Notes under the pieces: generated by a model | Seen by the model: only the letters and a program-made list of their open reading frames with translations | Database searches by the model: none | What the model was told of the DNA's origin: nothing | Made by a program: the position numbers and the translations under genes | Shown: one piece after another, positions 1 through 8,558 of the stretch | Layout: each line of letters begins with the position of its first letter | How positions within the stretch are numbered: position 1 is the stretch's first letter | Assembly: GCA_030145625.1 (NCBI GenBank) | Contig: JAQYVF010000040.1 | Coordinates: forward strand, 1 to 41,515 | Length of the DNA: 41,515 nucleotides | Source: Desulfocapsa sp. | GTDB lineage: Bacteria > Desulfobacterota > Desulfobulbia > Desulfobulbales > Desulfocapsaceae | Direction: 5' to 3'

Positions 1-1
1 C

Positions 2-988
2 ATGGAAGTCATTGGCGGCATTGGCATGGCCTTGATCGTCTGGTTCGGCGGCAAAGAAGTCATTGCCGGAAATTCGACTCCTGGCACGTTCTTTTCCTTT
101 CTCACTGCCCTGGTGATGATTTATGAGCCAATCAAGGCAGTGAGCAAGATCAACTCTACTGTCCAGCAAGGTATGGCTGCAGCAGTCAGAGTCTTTGGCC
201 TTCTAGACAAAGTGCCAGCCATTGTCAACAAACCCGATGGAATTGAACTCCCCTCTTTTCACGATTCCATCACCCTGCAGGATGTGCATTTCAGTTATGA
301 TGGAAGCACAGAGGTCCTCAAGAACATCAACCTCACAGTTCCCTCCGGCCAAATTCTGGCCATCGTCGGCCCCAGTGGTTCCGGAAAATCCACCCTTGCC
401 AACCTCATTCCACGATTTTTCGATATTCAGCAAGGCGCTCTGCTCATAGACGGGCACGACATTCGTGATGTCACGCTGAAATCTCTTCGTGACCAGATAG
501 CCATCGTCACCCAGCAAACCATCCTTTTTAACGACACTATCCGCAACAACATTGCCTATGGTGACCCGAACAGGAGCGAAGAAGACATCAAAAAGGCTGC
601 GGATGCAGCCCATGCCTTACAATTTATTACAAACCTTCCTGAAGGATTTGATACCATAATTGGCGAATCAGGAATCAAACTGTCCGGTGGCGAACGGCAA
701 AGGCTCTCCATTGCCCGGGCACTCTTGAAAAATGCTCCCATCCTCGTCCTTGACGAAGCAACGTCTTCTCTTGACACAGAATCGGAACGCGAAGTTCAGA
801 AGGCCTTGGAGAATCTCATGAAAGACAGAACCACCTTTGTTATTGCCCACCGACTCTCCACCATCAAGAACGCGGATCGAATCATTGTGGTTAAGGATGG
901 AAAAATCGTTGAAGAAGGTACCCATGACAAATTACTGGCACTGGATGGCGAATATGAGACGCTCTACAATATGCAGTACAGATCCTGA
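2..988 (+). CDS. msbA: Lipid A/LPS export ABC transporter MsbA (5' truncated by window)
   Basis: This is the C-terminal part of a fused membrane-plus-ATPase ABC exporter that flips lipid A-core across the inner membrane. The visible part begins in the last transmembrane helices (residues about 1-45), followed by the nucleotide-binding domain: Walker A GPSGSGKST (123-131), Q-loop (about 171), signature LSGGERQR (227-234), Walker B ILVLDE (247-252) and switch His in IAHR (281-284). The first ATG is internal; the gene must begin upstream of the window because about 250 N-terminal residues of an MsbA-type protein are missing. It heads an LPS-core operon (O-antigen ligase 57 nt downstream), which favours MsbA over another ABCB-type exporter. 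Confidence 0.9.
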   Translation: MEVIGGIGMALIVWFGGKEVIAGNSTPGTFFSFLTALVMIYEPIKAVSKINSTVQQGMAAAVRVFGLLDKVPAIVNKPDGIELPSFHDSITLQDVHFSYDGSTEVLKNINLTVPSGQILAIVGPSGSGKSTLANLIPRFFDIQQGALLIDGHDIRDVTLKSLRDQIAIVTQQTILFNDTIRNNIAYGDPNRSEEDIKKAADAAHALQFITNLPEGFDTIIGESGIKLSGGERQRLSIARALLKNAPILVLDEATSSLDTESEREVQKALENLMKDRTTFVIAHRLSTIKNADRIIVVKDGKIVEEGTHDKLLALDGEYETLYNMQYRS

Positions 989-1045
989 TCAGCCCTCTGT
1001 TCTGCTCCGTACCCACAAAAACAATTAGGCCTTGATGTTTTCAAA

Positions 1046-2269
1046 ATGAATTCACTTGCACAAAAAGCAACAGCAGCCTCCTCACCGCTCATCGTTCTTT
1101 TTGCCTTTGCACTTCCTCTCTCAACATCCGTTACTTCTATCCTGGCCATCCTCCTCATTCTGATCTGGATAGCAGGCTGCAATTTGAGGGAGAAATTCAC
1201 AGAAATTTTCAATAATCCTCTGGCAATCGCTGTCCTCGTGTATATCGGTCTCCATGCCATCGGCCTGCTCTGGAGCGAAGACCTGGACTGGGGAACAGAT
1301 CTCCTGCTTAAACAATGGAAGCTCCTCCTCTTTCCCGTTTTCCTCACCCTTGTCAAAAAAAATCACACCAAATATTACCTGACTGCCTTTGTTGCAGCCA
1401 TTGTTATCCTAGCCGGTAAAGCCTACCTGGTCTGGCTGGGAATGCTCACCCTGTCTCCAGGATCAACCTTTACCACAGAGGGAACCAGCCACGTGGTGTA
1501 CAATCCCATGCTGGCTCTGGCCATCTATGTCATCCTCCAGAACCTGCTTTTTGGAAAAAACCGTCCTCTGATCAAAACCCTGAAAGCTTTCGTGTTCCTC
1601 TTTCTTGTCTGTAATATGTTTATCACTGTGGGACGCACCGGACACGTTGTCTTTTTTGTCTTACTTGTTGTCACCCTTTTTCAATATTTCCAGACAAGAT
1701 CAAAAAAAATGCTGGTTATGGCCCTCATTCTCCTGCCTCTCCTGGTTGTTGCCATCTATCAAATCAGCCCAACGTTCAAGACCCGCATCACGACAGCCAT
1801 AACAGAAGTGCAGAATTTCAGATCCGGTGAAATCACTTCAATGGGTTGCCGTCTCTGGTTCTGCACCAATACCCTGGAACTTCTTCAAAAAAACTGGCTA
1901 ATTGGCATAGGAACAGGCGACTTCCCCACTGAATATGCTAAAATCAACCAGTCTCGTTCACCTGGCATGCCCAATACGGATAATCCTCACAACCAGTATC
2001 TTCTTGTCAGCTCGCTCTTTGGTCTTTCCGGCCTTCTCAGCCTTTTTGCCATCTTTATCAGCCAACTTGTTCTGGCCGTGAGAATAAATGACTCTCTCAC
2101 TCCCTTACGTCTGGCATTCCCCATCTTTTTTTTGGTCATCATGCTCAGTGAATCGTACCTACAGGTATATGAAACAGGATTTCTCTTTTCTCTCTTCAGC
2201 TCCTTTCTCTATAAATACTTTGACGAAGAAAAGCAGTTGTCAGCCAGCTCAAGCGTGAATCCAATATGA
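1046..2269 (+). CDS. O-antigen ligase/polymerase-family membrane protein (WaaL-like)
   Basis: A 407-residue polytopic inner-membrane protein with about ten hydrophobic helices. It carries features of the O-antigen ligase (Wzy_C) family: a GRTGH motif (196-200) at the start of a helix, and the conserved NPHNQYL motif (313-319) in the periplasmic loop before the last helices. WaaL-type ligases join undecaprenyl-linked O-chain to lipid A-core on the periplasmic face. The gene lies just after msbA and overlaps the following methyltransferase by 4 nt (ATGA), so it belongs to the LPS operon. No strong ribosome binding site precedes the ATG. A polymerase (Wzy) cannot be excluded from sequence alone, but the lipid A context favours ligase. 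Confidence 0.8.
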   Translation: MNSLAQKATAASSPLIVLFAFALPLSTSVTSILAILLILIWIAGCNLREKFTEIFNNPLAIAVLVYIGLHAIGLLWSEDLDWGTDLLLKQWKLLLFPVFLTLVKKNHTKYYLTAFVAAIVILAGKAYLVWLGMLTLSPGSTFTTEGTSHVVYNPMLALAIYVILQNLLFGKNRPLIKTLKAFVFLFLVCNMFITVGRTGHVVFFVLLVVTLFQYFQTRSKKMLVMALILLPLLVVAIYQISPTFKTRITTAITEVQNFRSGEITSMGCRLWFCTNTLELLQKNWLIGIGTGDFPTEYAKINQSRSPGMPNTDNPHNQYLLVSSLFGLSGLLSLFAIFISQLVLAVRINDSLTPLRLAFPIFFLVIMLSESYLQVYETGFLFSLFSSFLYKYFDEEKQLSASSSVNPI

Positions 2270-3030
2270 TTAAATATCACCAAGAGCATATCGATTTTCA
2301 GAACCTGCACCAGAACAACATCGACCGACTTCAGCTGGCCATGATCCCTGCCCAAAGCCATGTCCTTGAGATCGGCTGCGCCACCGGTTACATGACCGAA
2401 TACCTTGCTAAAGAAAAAGAATGCCGCACGTTAGGTGTGGAACCGGTTGAAGAGCAGGCGGAAGCTGCCAGAAAAAGAGGACTGAAAGTGGTCACCGGTA
2501 TCATAGATGACCCAGATACTCAGGAAATAGTCACTCGCCACACCGAAGAACATGGCCTGTTTGAAGTCATTTTCATGTCTCAGGTCATTGAACATATTGG
2601 TGACCCCGCCGCCACTCTGCACACCTTAAAGAAATGGCTCGCGCCCGGCGGTTGCCTTGTCATCTCCACCTGCAGTATTGTCCACTGGAAGTGTCGCCTG
2701 CAGATCCTCATGGGCCGCTGGGAGTACCAGGACTATGGTATTATGGACCGGAGTCACCTCCGATTTTTCACCATCAGCAGTTTTCGTGATCTCCTGGAGG
2801 AATGTGGTTACACCTGTTGTGATTTCGCCTATACCTTTGAGGATATCTGTCCCTTCAAAATCCTTTTCGACACCCGTATCCTGGCGCCTTCAGACCTGTT
2901 ACGTCTAATTCCATGGGTAGGCATGAAGATGCGACGGGCATATACTGACCTCTTCAAAAACTTCCTGGCCACCCAGTTTGTCTACAAGGCACAGATACAA
3001 GCGGATGACAACTCAAACCACAGCGTATAG
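2266..3030 (+). CDS. Class I SAM-dependent methyltransferase
   Basis: A 254-residue soluble protein with a Rossmann-type methyltransferase domain. Motif I ([10 protein letters not shown]) is at residues 33-42, and a later [10 protein letters not shown] segment resembles the motif II region of the Methyltransf_11/23 group. The RSHLRFFT segment is common in methyltransferases encoded in polysaccharide clusters. It overlaps the upstream O-antigen ligase gene by 4 nt and is followed after 2 nt by an acetyltransferase gene, so it probably methylates a core or O-chain sugar. The acceptor cannot be named from the sequence. Confidence 0.8.
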   Translation: MIKYHQEHIDFQNLHQNNIDRLQLAMIPAQSHVLEIGCATGYMTEYLAKEKECRTLGVEPVEEQAEAARKRGLKVVTGIIDDPDTQEIVTRHTEEHGLFEVIFMSQVIEHIGDPAATLHTLKKWLAPGGCLVISTCSIVHWKCRLQILMGRWEYQDYGIMDRSHLRFFTISSFRDLLEECGYTCCDFAYTFEDICPFKILFDTRILAPSDLLRLIPWVGMKMRRAYTDLFKNFLATQFVYKAQIQADDNSNHSV

Positions 3031-3032
3031 CC

Positions 3033-3602
3033 ATGCTTTTCTCCAAACAAAAAAAACAACTCCTGACCAGGGATCACTTCTCCAACCCTAATTTCTCCAT
3101 TGGCAATCACACCTACGGAGAACCAATCATCCTCACCTTTGACCAAATAACTCACCTCTCCATTGGTCGTTTCTGTTCCATATCCGACAAGGTTACCATT
3201 ATCCTGGGAGGAAATCACCGAACCGACTGGCTGACCACTTACCCTTTCCCGGCCTTTGAGCAGACATGGCCCGAGGCCAGTAAAATCAAGGGCCATCCCG
3301 GATCGAAAGGGGATATTAGCATTGGCAATGATATCTGGATCGGCTATGGTGCCACCATCCTTTCCGGAATCACCATTGGCAATGGGGCGGTCATTGGTGC
3401 CGAGAGCGTGGTTACTGAAGATGTGCTCCCTTACGCCATCGTAGCCGGTAATCCGGCCCGGGAGAGAAAAAAACGTTTTGACCAATCCACCATCGAGGCC
3501 CTGCTCCAACTGGCATGGTGGGACTGGCCTGAAGAAAAGATCAGAAAAAACCTCTCGCTCTTGTGTAGCAATCAGGTCAAACAGCTTTTGGCACAGTCAT
3601 GA
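3033..3602 (+). CDS. CatB-like hexapeptide-repeat acetyltransferase
   Basis: A 189-residue acyltransferase of the left-handed parallel beta-helix (hexapeptide repeat) fold. Repeats of the [LIV]-G-x4 type are visible ([19 protein letters not shown] and following), then the [17 protein letters not shown] segment typical of the xenobiotic acetyltransferase/CatB subgroup. The [14 protein letters not shown] region contains the His expected to act as base. Family members transfer acetyl from acetyl-CoA to a hydroxyl, including on sugars. It sits between a methyltransferase and a GT2 gene with 2-nt spacing and a 4-nt overlap, so decoration of an LPS sugar is more likely than antibiotic inactivation. 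Confidence 0.82.
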   Translation: MLFSKQKKQLLTRDHFSNPNFSIGNHTYGEPIILTFDQITHLSIGRFCSISDKVTIILGGNHRTDWLTTYPFPAFEQTWPEASKIKGHPGSKGDISIGNDIWIGYGATILSGITIGNGAVIGAESVVTEDVLPYAIVAGNPARERKKRFDQSTIEALLQLAWWDWPEEKIRKNLSLLCSNQVKQLLAQS

Positions 3603-4558
3603 ACATCCCCCTCTGCAGTGTCATCATTGTCAGCTTCAACAAGTTCCAGGAGACCACCGGCCCCTGCCTGCGCAGTCTGCAGAAAGATTCCACAGACATG
3701 GAGATCATCGTGGTGGATAACGGTTCTGATCGACTGACATGCCAGTCTCTTGAACAGGCCGCTCAAGAAGATTTGCGGATCAGACCTATCTTCAGCAAGA
3801 GTAACAGAGGCTATGCCGGCGGCAATAATATGGGAGTTGAAGCGGCCAGCAGCGAAATCCTTCTGCTCCTCAACAGCGACACCCAAGTCCTTGCCAGTTC
3901 CATCCCTAACTGTCTCACCCTGATGGAGGAGAATCCAAACTGGTCTATGCTTGGACCGGTCTCTAACCAAACGGGCAATGACCAACAGATATTTACCGAG
4001 GGCCAGGACCCGGACGAAATCCTGATCCAGGGAAAAAACTGGTGTGATCATTCACATAACTCCCACTACCAGACCGATATTCTCAGCTTTTGCTGTGTGA
4101 TGATTCGTACCAAGGTATACAGAGATCTTGGTGGCCTGGATGAAGCATTCGGATTGGGGTATTACGAGGATACGGATTTCAATTACCGGGCCGTGAATGC
4201 CGGCCTGAAACTGATGATCACAGAAGATGCCTTCATCTACCATCGCGGCTCAGGCAGCTTTGCCAATACCTGTCCAACTGTAAAGAAGATGGTCAAACAG
4301 AACAAGAGACTCTTTCGGAAAAAACATAGCCATGGTATTATCGCCGACCACTGGCGGATAAAAAATCTCGCGGCCATGGAACGTTACAAAATCACTGTAG
4401 ACAGCGGCAAGGACCATGCAGACATGCAGTACAAATTCAGCAACAGACAGCAGCTTGCCAAGCAACTGATCCCCAACAGCCCTCTAAAGAAATGGTTCTA
4501 CTTTCGCAGACTCAAGCAAGTGGAAGAGCAATTTTCAACACGATTTGACCGATTTTAA
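3599..4558 (+). CDS. Family 2 glycosyltransferase (rhamnosyltransferase-like)
   Basis: A 319-residue GT-A fold enzyme. The N-terminus has the SVIIVSFN strand and an IIVVDNGS motif that binds the nucleotide sugar. [11 protein letters not shown] and NSDT (92-95, the DxD-equivalent) follow, and the acceptor-side [11 protein letters not shown] motif lies near residue 190. This layout is typical of dTDP-rhamnose transferases of the WbbL/RfbF type, although the donor is not provable by eye. The basic C-terminal tail may associate with the membrane. It overlaps the preceding acetyltransferase by 4 nt and is 4 nt before the next glycosyltransferase, so it is translated as part of the LPS operon. Confidence 0.85.
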   Translation: MNIPLCSVIIVSFNKFQETTGPCLRSLQKDSTDMEIIVVDNGSDRLTCQSLEQAAQEDLRIRPIFSKSNRGYAGGNNMGVEAASSEILLLLNSDTQVLASSIPNCLTLMEENPNWSMLGPVSNQTGNDQQIFTEGQDPDEILIQGKNWCDHSHNSHYQTDILSFCCVMIRTKVYRDLGGLDEAFGLGYYEDTDFNYRAVNAGLKLMITEDAFIYHRGSGSFANTCPTVKKMVKQNKRLFRKKHSHGIIADHWRIKNLAAMERYKITVDSGKDHADMQYKFSNRQQLAKQLIPNSPLKKWFYFRRLKQVEEQFSTRFDRF

Positions 4559-4562
4559 CCCC

Positions 4563-5615
4563 ATGAAAATAGCCATTATTCATAACCAGTTTTCCCTGGG
4601 CGGCGGCATGGAAACCTACATGCTCTCGCTTATCAAGGGCTTTCTTGCAGATGGTGATCAAGTATCCGTCTATGCCTTTGAGGTGAACAAGGAACTGGCT
4701 GAACAATCCTCCTGCAACATTTACCAACCCAGCCTCCTCCCCCTGCCCGGACGCTGGAAAAAATATCATTTTCTCCACCTGTGCAATACCCGTTTCAAGA
4801 AAGAGCCCTATGATATTACCCTCAGCCTCACCAGAACCAGTTGCCAGGATATCGCTGTCTGTGGCGGGGTCCATCCGGAAACGATCAAACGTATCAAGCG
4901 CACCTCACTCTTTCGCCCCCTGCACGACAAGATTGAGATGTTCTTCGAAAAAAAGATGTTCAAAACAGTGCCCTTTATCATGGCCCATTCAAAGGCTATT
5001 TCCAGGGAAATCATGGCAAACTACAGTGTTGATGAGACCAAGATCAATACTCTCTATCCTCCCATTGACACAGACAAGTTTTTCCCTGCCAGCAAGAAGA
5101 CCATCAAGAAAACCCGCAAAGATTTACAGATAGACGAGAAGAAGCTTACATTTCTCCTGCCCTCCTGCGGTCATCAGTGCAAAGGCCTGACGCAGCTCCT
5201 GGCGGCCTTCAATATACTGGACCCAGGGAAATATGAACTCTTGGTCGCCGGCAGTAAAATCCCGCACACACATCCTGAAAATTGTCGGTATATAGGCTAT
5301 ATTCCCAACCTGGCCCCTGTTTACAGTGCAGTGGATTTCACCATCCTGCCATCTGATTACGAGGCTTTTGGGCTGGTTATCCCAGAATCCCTGCAATGCG
5401 GCACCCCGGTCATTACCAGTAAAGCGGTGGGGGCAGCTGAACTACTCTCTGCCCGTGATGGTATAATCCTTGATGACAATAAACCGGAAACCATTGCTCG
5501 AACAATAAAAGAATTAGACAATACCTTTACAGTACCAGACAACTTCGCCCGGACCCACGGTCTGACCATTAGACAGCATATCAAAGCTATCAAAATGCTT
5601 ATGGAAAGATCATGA
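4563..5615 (+). CDS. Family 4 (GT-B) glycosyltransferase, WaaG-like
   Basis: A 350-residue GT-B fold enzyme. The ATG at 4563 is preferred, because the Rossmann strand MKIAIIHNQF starts there, followed by the GGG-METYM glycine loop; an in-frame TTG at 4545 would lie inside the upstream gene. The C-terminal half has the family EAFGLVIPES motif (E-x7-E) that binds the nucleotide-sugar diphosphate, followed by GTPVITS. The N-terminal half (SLTRTSCQDIAVCGG) resembles LPS core glucosyltransferase WaaG/RfaG. It starts 4 nt after the upstream stop codon and overlaps the following heptosyltransferase-like gene by 4 nt. The donor and acceptor sugars are inferred only from context. Confidence 0.85.
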   Translation: MKIAIIHNQFSLGGGMETYMLSLIKGFLADGDQVSVYAFEVNKELAEQSSCNIYQPSLLPLPGRWKKYHFLHLCNTRFKKEPYDITLSLTRTSCQDIAVCGGVHPETIKRIKRTSLFRPLHDKIEMFFEKKMFKTVPFIMAHSKAISREIMANYSVDETKINTLYPPIDTDKFFPASKKTIKKTRKDLQIDEKKLTFLLPSCGHQCKGLTQLLAAFNILDPGKYELLVAGSKIPHTHPENCRYIGYIPNLAPVYSAVDFTILPSDYEAFGLVIPESLQCGTPVITSKAVGAAELLSARDGIILDDNKPETIARTIKELDNTFTVPDNFARTHGLTIRQHIKAIKMLMERS

Positions 5616-6670
5616 CAGACAACTTCAGTGACATTTTCTCTGCCTCCACAAAACCCGTCAAGATCCTGATTATCAAACCCAGTGCCCTGGGCGATATCGT
5701 TCACAGCCTTCCTTTTCTTGCTGCTCTGCACAAACGATACCCAGAGGCGAAGATTCACTGGGTGGTTGCCAAGGGACTGCACACCTTCCTGGAAGGCCAT
5801 CCCTTCATAGAACGTTTATGGATTATGGACAAGGAAAGGTGGAAAAAAATCGGCATGTTCCGGCAGATCATTCCGGAAATGAATGCGTTCAGAAAAGGAC
5901 TCAGAGGTGAACATTTTGACATCTCGGTAGACCTCTCGGGCCTGCTGCGTAGCGGGCTCATTACCTGGGCTGCAGGAGCCAGATACAAACTGGGATTTTC
6001 CGACTCCGATGAAGGAAGCCCTTTCTTTTATACCCACAAAATAGAGGGCGGCGACCAGATCCATGCCATAGACCGCTATCTGAAACTGGCTCGCCTGCTG
6101 GACTGTGACACATCACAGATCGAATACCCCTTTCCTCCTCTACCTGCCATATCAGAGCTTTTAACTTCTCTCCCTGCTGAGTTCTGTATCATGGCGCCTT
6201 CTGCAGGAAAAGAAGCCAATCGCTGGCCAGCCGAACGATTTGGCCAACTTGCAGCAAAGCTTCCACTGCCAACAGTAGTTATCAGCAGTCCTGCCGATAG
6301 TCACATTGTCAGGGAGGTGGTAGCAGCGAGCAACGGCAAGGCCATCAATCTTGCAGGCCAGACAGGCCTCAAAGAACTGGTCTCCCTCACTGCCAAGGCC
6401 CGTTTCTTTATATGTAACGATACCGGCCCCATGCATATTGCCGCTGCCCTGGGCATTCCGGTTTTTGCCCTCTTCGGACCAGCTAACCCGGTCAGAACAG
6501 GCCCATACGGAAAATCTCATACCATCATTCAGGAAACACTTACCTGCAGCCCCTGTTATGCACAAAAGCCATGTACAAAACACAATTGGCGCTGCATGAA
6601 TGATCTGACAATCGAAAAAGTCCTCCGTACCATTCAGGCAGTTAGACTAAAGGGTACCTTGAAAAATTAG
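5612..6670 (+). CDS. Family 9 glycosyltransferase (LPS heptosyltransferase-like); 3' end supplied by a repeat element
   Basis: A 352-residue GT9 enzyme that probably adds heptose to the LPS inner core. The N-terminus reads KILIIKPSALGDIVHSLPFL, the classic heptosyltransferase start; SAGKEANRWPAERF and NDTGPMHIAAALGIP with a following FGPANP are donor-site motifs of the family. A Cys cluster (CSPCYAQKPC) near the C-terminus is also common in GT9. The last five residues (GTLKN) and the stop codon are encoded by repeat copy A, which begins at 6652. Removing the element and one TAAA copy restores a frame ending LKTEE plus TGA. The gene overlaps the preceding GT4 gene by 4 nt. Confidence 0.87.
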   Translation: MTDNFSDIFSASTKPVKILIIKPSALGDIVHSLPFLAALHKRYPEAKIHWVVAKGLHTFLEGHPFIERLWIMDKERWKKIGMFRQIIPEMNAFRKGLRGEHFDISVDLSGLLRSGLITWAAGARYKLGFSDSDEGSPFFYTHKIEGGDQIHAIDRYLKLARLLDCDTSQIEYPFPPLPAISELLTSLPAEFCIMAPSAGKEANRWPAERFGQLAAKLPLPTVVISSPADSHIVREVVAASNGKAINLAGQTGLKELVSLTAKARFFICNDTGPMHIAAALGIPVFALFGPANPVRTGPYGKSHTIIQETLTCSPCYAQKPCTKHNWRCMNDLTIEKVLRTIQAVRLKGTLKN

Positions 6671-6817
6671 AATTTTCGTTCAAAATCGAGGCACGAGAAA
6701 TTTTACCGCAGGTGCCCTGCAAGAAATGCCCTTGGGGTGCATATAGTTGATATTCCGAGGATAAAATTTTTCTCATAACGAAGAGTTTGGGCGAAAAGGC
6801 AATTTTGCAAGGTGGCC
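6652..6817 (+). mobile_element. MITE-like repeat, copy A (166 bp, 4-bp TAAA duplication)
   Basis: The element starts GGGTACCTTG and ends CAAGGTGGCC. The ends are imperfect inverted repeats: reading inward, GGGTACCTTGAAAAATT pairs with GGCCACCTTGCAAAATT, with weaker complementarity continuing for roughly 60 bp each side. TAAA flanks it directly on both sides (6648-6651 and 6818-6821). It contains no plausible gene. Copies B and C are the same family in the opposite orientation. This copy is 21 bp shorter in the centre and has a few smaller differences. It is inserted in the final codons of the heptosyltransferase-like gene. Confidence 0.85.
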
Positions 6818-6931
6818 TAAAGACGGAAGAGTGAAAAAAATAAGAACAGCTTGCTGAGAAAACACGTATCATCTTCTCCTTCAGCCTTCAACCTGTTCAC
6901 CTCACCCATAACCTTTACCCCACTCTGACTT

Positions 6932-7720
6932 GTGCGTACATCACTGATCATCACTACCTACAACTGGAAAGAAGCCCTGGAGCTATCGATTCGCTCTGTC
7001 TTCAAACAGATCCTCCTTCCATCTGAAATCATCATTGCCGACGACGGTTCCAATTCCGAGACACGACAAGTTATCAAATCTTTACAGAAAAATTCTCCTG
7101 TCAGCATTGTACATTCATGGCAGCAAGACAAGGGATTTCGCCTTTCAAGGAGCAGAAACAAAGCACTATCCATTGCTCAAGGAGACTATATTATTCTCAT
7201 TGACGGAGATATCCTGATAGAAGAAAATTTCATTGATGATCACATCAAAGCTGCCCGAGAAAATTTCTTTATTCAAGGATCCCGAGTCCTGCTCAACGCC
7301 GCAACAACCAGCAAGGCCATTGCCAGAAATGAACTCTGCTTCTGTTTGACTGATCCAGGAGTGGAAAATAGAAAAAACTGTATTCGTTCAAACATCCTCT
7401 CCAAACTCTTCAGTTTTTCCAGTAAACGCCTCAGTGGCATCAAGACATGCAATTTTGCCTTCTGGCGAAAACATGCCGAAGCGATCAACGGTTTCAATGA
7501 GGATTTTGTTGGTTGGGGGCGAGAAGACTCTGAATTTACGGCAAGGATGCTGAACTATGGGGTAAAAAGACAAAACTTGAAATTCAAAGGAGTTGCCTAT
7601 CACCTCCACCACAAGATCAACTCACGTCAACACCTGGCAAACAATGATAAAATTCTTGCCAACACCCTGCAGAAGAAACTGACCTGGTGCGAAAACGGAC
7701 TCTCACAACATAAAGGTTAA
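6932..7720 (+). CDS. Family 2 glycosyltransferase with C-terminal galactosyltransferase-type domain
   Basis: A 262-residue GT-A enzyme starting at GTG. It has the SLIITTYNW strand, IIIADDGSNSET, the DxD-type IDGD motif (about residue 90) and the acceptor-side GWGREDSEF motif (about 190-200) seen in the Glyco_transf_7C/galactosyltransferase group. It follows the LPS operon but is separated by repeat copy A and about 110 nt, so it may be transcribed by read-through or from its own promoter. I saw no strong promoter or ribosome binding site in 6822-6931. The convergent gene begins 46 nt downstream. Role in LPS core assembly is inferred from position. Confidence 0.83.
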   Translation: MRTSLIITTYNWKEALELSIRSVFKQILLPSEIIIADDGSNSETRQVIKSLQKNSPVSIVHSWQQDKGFRLSRSRNKALSIAQGDYIILIDGDILIEENFIDDHIKAARENFFIQGSRVLLNAATTSKAIARNELCFCLTDPGVENRKNCIRSNILSKLFSFSSKRLSGIKTCNFAFWRKHAEAINGFNEDFVGWGREDSEFTARMLNYGVKRQNLKFKGVAYHLHHKINSRQHLANNDKILANTLQKKLTWCENGLSQHKG

Positions 7721-7766
7721 GTGTAGAGCAAATGTTAAAACAGAAAGGATGATACTCAGCCGATTC

Positions 7767-8558
7767 TTATTTTCGAGTGAGAGGAGGAGAATCTGGTGGC
7801 GACCAGGAAGAATTCAGTTCGTGCAGTTTGGCATATTTAAAGAAGGTCCCTTCAAAATTTCCCACGGCAATGATAAAACCTGGCCATCCGTCAAGGATGC
7901 CCAGTTTGAGAAAATAGAGTTTACAAAACGACCAGAGTCCACGGCCGAGTGCCTTAGCCATCCCACCTTCTTTTCCCTTATCAGCCAATTTCCTGGCACC
8001 GAGGCTGGAATATTTATTGGCCTTATGGAGCACTTCTTCCAGATCCTTAAACGGAACCTGCCATATGGCGTGTTTGAGATAAGCAGGTGGCTCCGAGGAA
8101 AGAACTTGATAGGCTTCATGAACCATATCCGGCTCAAAGACCAGTTTCCCTTTTTTAAAAAGTTGAGGTTGGCGATAGTCAGGATAAAACCCTGAATGCT
8201 TAATCCAACGTCCCATGAAGAAATTCCTTCGAGGGATATACCAGGCCTCGGTCTTTCCAGGAGCAGCCAGCTTCTGTAAAATCTCATCGCGCACCTTTGG
8301 AGTACAGCGCTCATCTGAATCAAGACTGAAAATCCATTCATGGCTGCAGGCAGCTATGGCCCTGTTGCGCAGATCTCCAAATCCCTGAAAATCGACTTGC
8401 ACAACCCGGGCCCCCATGGACTCGGCAATGACTGCCGTATCATCAGTTGAATGAGAATCAACCACCACAATTTCATCAGCCCAGAGGACAGAGTTGATGG
8501 CATCCTTGATTTTCCAGGCCTCGTTATAAGCAATTATATAGACGCTGATCTTCGTCAT
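7767..8558 (-). CDS. Family 2 glycosyltransferase, WaaE/KdtX-like (LPS core)
   Basis: A 263-residue GT2 enzyme. The N-terminal ISVYIIAYNE, ADEIVVVDSHSTDDT, and SLDSDER (DxD equivalent) plus the acceptor-side WYIPRRNFFMGRWIKHSGFY segment match the lipopolysaccharide core beta-1,4-glucosyltransferase (WaaE/KdtX) group. A C-terminal hydrophobic stretch may contact the membrane. The start overlaps the stop of the upstream PilB-like gene by 4 nt (ATGA on the minus strand), so it is translationally coupled to a pilus/secretion ATPase, although its function points to LPS. It is convergent with the plus-strand GT2 gene, 46 nt apart. Confidence 0.83.
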   Translation of the reverse strand: MTKISVYIIAYNEAWKIKDAINSVLWADEIVVVDSHSTDDTAVIAESMGARVVQVDFQGFGDLRNRAIAACSHEWIFSLDSDERCTPKVRDEILQKLAAPGKTEAWYIPRRNFFMGRWIKHSGFYPDYRQPQLFKKGKLVFEPDMVHEAYQVLSSEPPAYLKHAIWQVPFKDLEEVLHKANKYSSLGARKLADKGKEGGMAKALGRGLWSFCKLYFLKLGILDGWPGFIIAVGNFEGTFFKYAKLHELNSSWSPPDSPPLTRK

